Shown here: positions 60,409 through 64,000 of the stretch, piece by piece
How positions within the stretch are numbered: position 1 is the stretch's first letter
How the letters are laid out: each line of letters starts with the position of its first letter
Assembly: GCA_024400955.1 (NCBI GenBank)
Contig: JAKSLY010000003.1
Coordinates: 50,363-114,362, forward strand
Direction: 5' to 3'
Length of the DNA: 64,000 bases
Source of the DNA: Treponema sp.
Lineage (GTDB): Bacteria > Spirochaetota > Spirochaetia > Treponematales > Treponemataceae
Made by a program: the position numbers and the translations under genes
The notes under the pieces: generated by a model
Told to the model about the DNA's origin: nothing
Seen by the model: only the letters and a program-made list of their open reading frames with translations
Databases searched by the model: none

Positions 60409-60449
60409 AAAACGGTTTCTGATACATCATGTCGGAAGCCGTTTTTTTT
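60409..60449 (+). terminator. Ferredoxin terminator
   Basis: AAAACGGTTTC pairs with GAAGCCGTTTT (11 bp, one G-T pair) and ends in a run of eight Ts. Confidence 0.88.
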
Positions 60450-60574
60450 GTTGGGCACTCCCGCCCTGGCGGGCGGTCAGGCTTTCCGCACTTCGCCGTC
60501 TACCGCGGCTCATCCACTGCGCAAGCGCCTTCAACAGCAGGCTCTTGCTCCGGGACCGGCTTCGCCGGGTGCTT
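60450..60574. repeat. Intergenic hairpin repeat element C
   Basis: Shares with element B a hairpin (CCCGCC/GGCGGG, about 60460-60474) and then the 38-base core (60478-60515). After the core come further hairpins (CCGG-CTT-CGCCGG near 60553-60568) and then the tandem array. Reading the other strand, the core contains GATGAGCCGCG, AGACGGCGAA and GCGGAAAGCC. Confidence 0.75.
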
Positions 60575-60755
60575 CAATCCTTAGTGCGTAAGAATAAATG
60601 TCCGCAGGATATTTATTCTTAAAGAATGACCTGCCTTCAGGTCATTCCGTGCTCCAATCCTTAGTGCGTAAGAATAAATGTCCGCAGGATATTTATTCTT
60701 AAAGAATGACCTGTCCGCAGGTCATTCCGTGCTCCAATCCTTAGTGCGTAAGAAT
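60575..60755. repeat. 80-bp tandem repeat of paired hairpins
   Basis: Units start at 60575 and 60655 (each 80 bases) with a 21-base third start at 60735. Each unit has a constant head CAATCCTTAGTGCGTAAG, a 14-bp hairpin AAGAATAAATGTCC/GGATATTTATTCTT with GCA loop, and a 10-bp hairpin GAATGACCTG/CAGGTCATTC. The units differ only in the second loop (CCTT versus TCCG). The partial third unit runs to 16 bases before the M23 peptidase start, so this gene's leader is made of repeat sequence. Confidence 0.93.
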
Positions 60756-60771
60756 GGTCCGCCGGAGAAAC

Positions 60772-61719
60772 ATGGAAAAGACAATGGCACGTGCTTCATC
60801 CAATTCAGTAAAAAGAAAAAAAGCATCATTGCTGCTTGCCCTCCTTTTCCTCATTCTAAAAAGTTCTTCCATTGCCATAGAATACGAAAGCATGTGCCTC
60901 ATAAGGGAAACAAGGCCTTCCGACCAGGGATATGCCCAGTTTTGCAGCGACCTGGAGAATTCAAAGAAAACCCACACCCGTGGCGGAATCATCGAGCCCC
61001 TGTTCTACAGGTACATGGTCAGGGAAGGGGAGACCATCTTTACCGTTGCGGCAGCCCTGTCACTAAGGCAGGACACCATTGCAACCGTAAATTCCATCGA
61101 GGACACAAGCCGGAATCTTGAAGGAATCCAGCTGGTCATCCCAAGCTGCGATGGACTTTTTGTGCCGGAACTTCCCCAAAACCAGACGGAGCTCCTTCTT
61201 GCCGGCGAGCATTCATCATTCATAGAACAAAGCCAGCCGGACCTGTATTCCATAAACGGCCGCAAATTTTACTTTCTCCCGGAATCCAGATTTTCCCCGT
61301 CCATCAGGGCCTATTTCCTAAACCCCGGAATGGCCATGCCATTGGAAAAATCTGTCCTCACGTCAGCCTACGGAATGAGGGTCAGCCCCGTCTCCGGAAT
61401 AAAGAAATTCCACAGGGGTGTTGACCTTGCTTCCCCCCGCGGCTCAAGTGTCCTTGCGTGCAGGGGTGGAACCGTAAGGACTGCAGCCATGGCAGATCCA
61501 GTCTATGGCAACTATGTGGTCATCCATCATCCCAACGGCATGGAAAGCTTCTATGCCCATCTTGATGACATTTTCGTAAAAAAAGGCGACAGCGTAACCA
61601 TGGGTGCAAGAATTGGAACGGTGGGAATGACCGGCCTCACGACAGGTCCACACCTTCACTTCGAGATAAGCCGTGATGGCTCCACCCTTGATCCCCAGCA
61701 GTACCTGAAAAAACGCTAG
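60772..61719 (+). CDS. M23 metallopeptidase with LysM-like domain
   Basis: A 315-residue envelope protein. The ATG at 60772 is chosen for GGAG just before it; one at 60754 would lie at the repeat edge. A signal or anchor segment (about 19-36, KASLLLALLFLILKSSSIA) is followed by a LysM-like domain (about 82-128, YMVREGETIFTVAAALSLRQ) and an M23 domain with zinc ligands in HRGVDLASPRGS and HLHFEI. Such enzymes cut peptidoglycan cross-bridges or activate amidases. All ligands appear intact. Confidence 0.92.
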   Translation: MEKTMARASSNSVKRKKASLLLALLFLILKSSSIAIEYESMCLIRETRPSDQGYAQFCSDLENSKKTHTRGGIIEPLFYRYMVREGETIFTVAAALSLRQDTIATVNSIEDTSRNLEGIQLVIPSCDGLFVPELPQNQTELLLAGEHSSFIEQSQPDLYSINGRKFYFLPESRFSPSIRAYFLNPGMAMPLEKSVLTSAYGMRVSPVSGIKKFHRGVDLASPRGSSVLACRGGTVRTAAMADPVYGNYVVIHHPNGMESFYAHLDDIFVKKGDSVTMGARIGTVGMTGLTTGPHLHFEISRDGSTLDPQQYLKKR

Positions 61720-61735
61720 AAAGGGTTGCCACCCA

Positions 61736-61762
61736 TGTCATGCTGAGGAATCTCAGCATCTC
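61736..61762. repeat. Small TGTCAT hairpin repeat, copy 3
   Basis: TGTC, hairpin ATGCTGAG-GAAT-CTCAGCAT and CTC, the same plan as the copies at 47057 and 47113 with a different stem. No T run follows. Confidence 0.65.
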
Positions 61763-61850
61763 TCCAACTGAAAATGAGGACATAAAAAAATCTTCCCCGG
61801 ATTGGGATTTTGCCCTAGAAATATAGTGCTTTTTGTTTCATAATTAATGC

Positions 61851-62858
61851 ATGTTCTCTGGATTCCCAAAAAGAGCATGTACATTATTCCTCATGATGGC
61901 CATGGCCGCAGCCCTTGCATTCAATGTCGGGGCAGAAACTTTCCGCGTCCATAAAACCAACATGCTCGTGCTGGAAGACAACTTTGAAAAAAAGACCACG
62001 GACTGCGGAGTCAACGATGCAGTGGCGGTGGTGCTTCCAAAGGACATGACATTCATCCAGGGAATCGAAATAAGCATCCGCGTGCCAAAGGAAGTTGCAG
62101 CCTGGCAGGACAGCGTCGTGTGGTCCCTTTATTCTTCCATTGAACCAAAACCGGAAGATTCGGCCATCGACTACTCCGGCACAAGGGAAAACTTCGGCAC
62201 CTTCGAAAGCCTGTCCATGAACATCCGCGTTCCCGTCAAAAAGGAAAACAACGTAACAAAGGATGCATACTCAACCCTTGCGGAATTGATACCGGCCGGT
62301 CCCGGGGAATCCGTGTTCCTGCGCCTCCAGCTGGCCATGAAGGGAGTAGATGATTCAATATGGAATTCCCATTTCCAGATATCGGCAAAACCCCTTCTCA
62401 TAGATGAGGGAATCCTTTCAATGGAACTGGAAACCCCCGAGGGGGAACTCATAAATGACTTCAAGGACTGCACTGTATTCATAGACAAAAAGCAGACGGA
62501 CATGTCATCGGGCAGTGTAATGGAAACTATAGGCCAGCACACCGTAAGCGTGGTAAGCAGCCGCTACCGCAATGAACTTCGCACCGTAACAATCGAGCAG
62601 GCAAAGGAAACCCGGCTAAAGATTCTCCTTCGCGACATAAAGCCCATGGTGCGCCTCGTGGCTCCGGAAAATGCAAGGGTGGTCTTTGACGAAACGGAAT
62701 ACGCGGCACCAGTGGAACCCTTCAACACGACCCAGGGCGACCACACCATAAAATTCCTTATAGGCGACTACGAAATCGTGCGGTCCATAACGGTAACCGA
62801 CGGCCGCAGCTATACCGTATCCGTAAACATCGACGCCGTGGTATCGGAAGAAGAATAG
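61851..62858 (+). CDS. Exported protein of unknown function
   Basis: A 335-residue protein with signal peptide (about 1-28, TLFLMMAMAAALAFNVGA). The mature part is beta-rich: an N-terminal half with VVLPKDMTFIQGIEISIRVP and RENFGTFESLSMNIRVPVKK, and a C-terminal half with two PEGA-like strands (GQHTVSVVSSRYRNELRTVT; GDHTIKFLIGDYEIVRSITV). No named family is recognised. A CATAAT box ends six bases before the ATG, no Shine-Dalgarno is seen, and no good -35 box is found, so leaderless expression is possible but unproven. Confidence 0.75.
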   Translation: MFSGFPKRACTLFLMMAMAAALAFNVGAETFRVHKTNMLVLEDNFEKKTTDCGVNDAVAVVLPKDMTFIQGIEISIRVPKEVAAWQDSVVWSLYSSIEPKPEDSAIDYSGTRENFGTFESLSMNIRVPVKKENNVTKDAYSTLAELIPAGPGESVFLRLQLAMKGVDDSIWNSHFQISAKPLLIDEGILSMELETPEGELINDFKDCTVFIDKKQTDMSSGSVMETIGQHTVSVVSSRYRNELRTVTIEQAKETRLKILLRDIKPMVRLVAPENARVVFDETEYAAPVEPFNTTQGDHTIKFLIGDYEIVRSITVTDGRSYTVSVNIDAVVSEEE

Positions 62859-63044
62859 CCTTCGTCCCGGACCTTTCAATCCCGAAAGCCCCGGTTAAAA
62901 AAATCCCTTTAAAAATAAATGAAAAAAATCAGAAAACCCTAAAAAAGAATTCAAGATTTTGGGGGGTGGGGCCGATATATAATGTACCGGGTGTTCAATT
63001 TTATCCCCTCCCACCCATTGACGCCCGGTTGTCAGTAATGGCAT
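62859..63044 (+). other. Structured gap, candidate small RNA or 3' UTR
   Basis: In the 320-base gap before the IMP-cyclohydrolase-like gene, a TATAAT (62978-62983) without a clear -35 box precedes a hairpin CCGGGTGTTCAAT/ATTGACGCCCGG (62987-62999 with 63017-63028). The loop CCCCTCCCACCC could alternatively pair with GGGGTGGG at 62961-62971. A terminator follows at 63045. No known RNA family is recognised. Confidence 0.4.
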
Positions 63045-63073
63045 GGCCGGTGTAAAAGCCGGTCTTTTTTTTT
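63045..63073 (+). terminator. Intrinsic terminator before the purO-like gene
   Basis: GGCCGG pairs with CCGGTC (one G-T pair) around an 8-base loop, followed by nine Ts. Confidence 0.82.
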
Positions 63074-63084
63074 GCATCGGAATT

Positions 63085-63093
63085 TGCTATACT
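63085..63093 (+). promoter_or_regulatory. Extended -10 promoter of the purO-like gene
   Basis: TGCTATACT is an extended -10 (TGn-TATACT) element; no -35 box is visible since the terminator T run occupies that place. The leader would be about 79 bases and ends with AGGGGAA before the ATG. Confidence 0.55.
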
Positions 63094-63178
63094 GCCTTCA
63101 CAGTACCAAGGAAACTGTAAAACTAGCGCTGCATCAGGCGTGTTTAATATTACGTTCAATATCAAATAGGGGAACAAG

Positions 63179-63892
63179 ATGGAACTAAAGAATCTCGAAA
63201 AAACTTTGTCAGAAAATGAATATCCAGGACGCGGAATCATCATCGGAAAATCTGCCGACGCAAAATATGCCGTAACTGCATACTGGATCATGGGCCGCAG
63301 CGAAAACAGCCGCAACCGCATTTTTGTAGAAGACGGGGAAGGGCTCCGTACCCAGGCATTTGACGAATCAAAAATGGTAGATCCTCACCTCATCATCTAT
63401 TGGCCGGTGCGCGTATTTGGAAACAGGACGATCGTAACAAACGGAGACCAGACGGACACAATCAACGACGGCCTCAAGGCAGGAAAAACTTTCGAGCAGT
63501 CCCTCCTCTGCCGTGAATTCGAAGACGATGCCCCAAACTACACCCCACGCATTTCGGGGCTCATGAACGTAGAAAACGGAAAGTTTGATTTCTCAATGTC
63601 AATACTCAAGAGCGACAACGGTGACGGATCAAGATGCAACCGCTACACATACGATTACAGCAATCCAAAGGAAGGGGTAGGCCGCTACATCCACACCTAC
63701 ATGGGGAACGGAAGCCCACTGCCATCCTTCGAGGGCGAACCGGAACTCCTTGAGCTTAAGGGCAGCATCGACCAGCTTACGGAAACAATCTGGAACAGCC
63801 TGAACTCGGACAACAAGGTATCCCTCTTCGTTCGTTACATCGACATCGCCACCGGAAAAAGCGAGAGCCGCATCGTAAACCGCAACAAGTAG
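63179..63892 (+). CDS. IMP cyclohydrolase-like protein (PurO-like)
   Basis: A 237-residue protein resembling the archaeal-type IMP cyclohydrolase family: GRGIIIGKSADAKYAVTAYW at 18-37, IIYWPVRVFGNRTIVTNGDQ in the middle and CNRYTYDYSNPKEGVGRYIH towards the end. The family closes FAICAR to IMP, the last step of purine synthesis, done by PurH in most bacteria. It is similar in length to the archaeal enzymes. AGGGGAA precedes the ATG. No other purine gene is in the window. Confidence 0.85.
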   Translation: MELKNLEKTLSENEYPGRGIIIGKSADAKYAVTAYWIMGRSENSRNRIFVEDGEGLRTQAFDESKMVDPHLIIYWPVRVFGNRTIVTNGDQTDTINDGLKAGKTFEQSLLCREFEDDAPNYTPRISGLMNVENGKFDFSMSILKSDNGDGSRCNRYTYDYSNPKEGVGRYIHTYMGNGSPLPSFEGEPELLELKGSIDQLTETIWNSLNSDNKVSLFVRYIDIATGKSESRIVNRNK

Positions 63893-63912
63893 AATTTAAT
63901 ATTAAGGGCGAA

Positions 63913-63937
63913 ACCCTGTGCCCTCCGGGCACAGGGT
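63913..63937. repeat. Perfect 11-bp hairpin after the purO-like gene
   Basis: ACCCTGTGCCC and GGGCACAGGGT pair around a TCC loop, flanked by AGGGCGAA and CGGGCT. There is no T run. The style matches the hairpins of the intergenic repeat family, and it may still stabilise or end the transcript. Confidence 0.7.
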
Positions 63938-63945
63938 CGGGCTAT

Positions 63946-64000
63946 TGAACTGCACCCATTTTTTTGGACAGTTTATGCTACCAGGTTTTCATTACGAACT
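63946..64000. mobile_element. Possible end of an IS3-type insertion sequence, cut by the window
   Basis: TGAACTGCACCCATTTTTTT followed by GGACAGTTTATG resembles the terminal inverted repeats of IS3/IS150-group elements (TGAACTGCACCCxAAAAxTxxGACA). No transposase codon is visible before the right edge, so the call depends on this resemblance alone. Confidence 0.35.

Noticed and set aside
60575..60755. CRISPR array
   Set aside because: The period is 80 bases with whole units repeated; there are no unique spacers between short repeats and no cas gene nearby.
62978..63073. Signal-recognition-particle RNA, purine riboswitch or ZTP riboswitch
   Set aside because: The conserved SRP domain IV sequence and the conserved cores of the purine and ZTP riboswitches are not present.

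Overview
The window looks like one contiguous piece of a host-associated treponeme (Spirochaetota). Supporting marks are a 1917-residue spirochaete-type coiled-coil protein with a C-terminal helix-turn-helix, a cytidylate kinase fused to ribosomal protein S1, an IspDF fusion, a CarD-family regulator, class II GalT, rubrerythrin plus flavin-reductase/rubredoxin (an anaerobe's oxygen defence), many small exported proteins without relatives I recognise, and intergenic hairpin-rich repeats. Base composition is close to balanced and genes are packed in short operons. I cannot name the species.

Layout. 1-1074 (-): 5' part of oligoendopeptidase F. 1320-5918: a giant 2-hydroxyacyl-CoA dehydratase activase fusion. 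5951-14187 (+): an envelope cluster of an exported protein, a TPR protein, an outer-membrane barrel with a TonB-box-like motif, then ExbB, ExbD and a TonB-like protein. 14275-20739 (+): HAD phosphatase and the coiled-coil giant. 20796-23931 (-): dgt, carD, ispDF. 24004-24810 (+): secreted nuclease. 24848-27070 (-): rubrerythrin, rubredoxin-flavoprotein and threonine-aldolase-like genes. 27371-28888 (+): galT. 29021-34050 (+): ribosomal/GTPase block rplU-prp-rpmA-obg-nadD-yqeK-LCP-rsfS. 34140-34454 (-): an extremely acidic small protein. 34590-43609 (+): ispE, spoVG, tRNA-Gln, rplY, tilS, an exported Asp-loop protein, an HtrA-like lipoprotein protease, lepA. 43617-46883 (-): PpiD-like foldase and a DUF115 protein. 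47280-48899 (-): a lipoprotein between two 100-bp direct repeats. 49157-51615 (+): GH13 amylase and an exported protein. 51637-59965 (-): sigma-54-type regulator, cmk-rpsA, pseudouridine synthase, scpB, scpA, folK, recA. 60210-63892 (+): ferredoxin, repeat array, M23 peptidase, exported protein, IMP-cyclohydrolase-like protein. The last 55 bases resemble an IS3-type element end.

Two themes stand out. First, the envelope cluster is a plausible self-contained TonB-energised machine: a proton-driven ExbBD motor, a long Ser/Ala/Pro-rich TonB-like arm, a periplasmic TPR scaffold and a plug-less barrel carrying DTVVA in its flexible N-terminus. Second, several genes (HAD, carD, dgt, galT, ispE) have good -10/-35 promoters whose -10 box ends only 6-10 bases before the start codon and no Shine-Dalgarno sequence, which points to leaderless mRNAs. 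Intergenic space is otherwise dominated by repeat elements sharing short GCGGAAAGC-like words and hairpins. All function calls rest on reading motifs and family resemblance; no database search or folding program was run.
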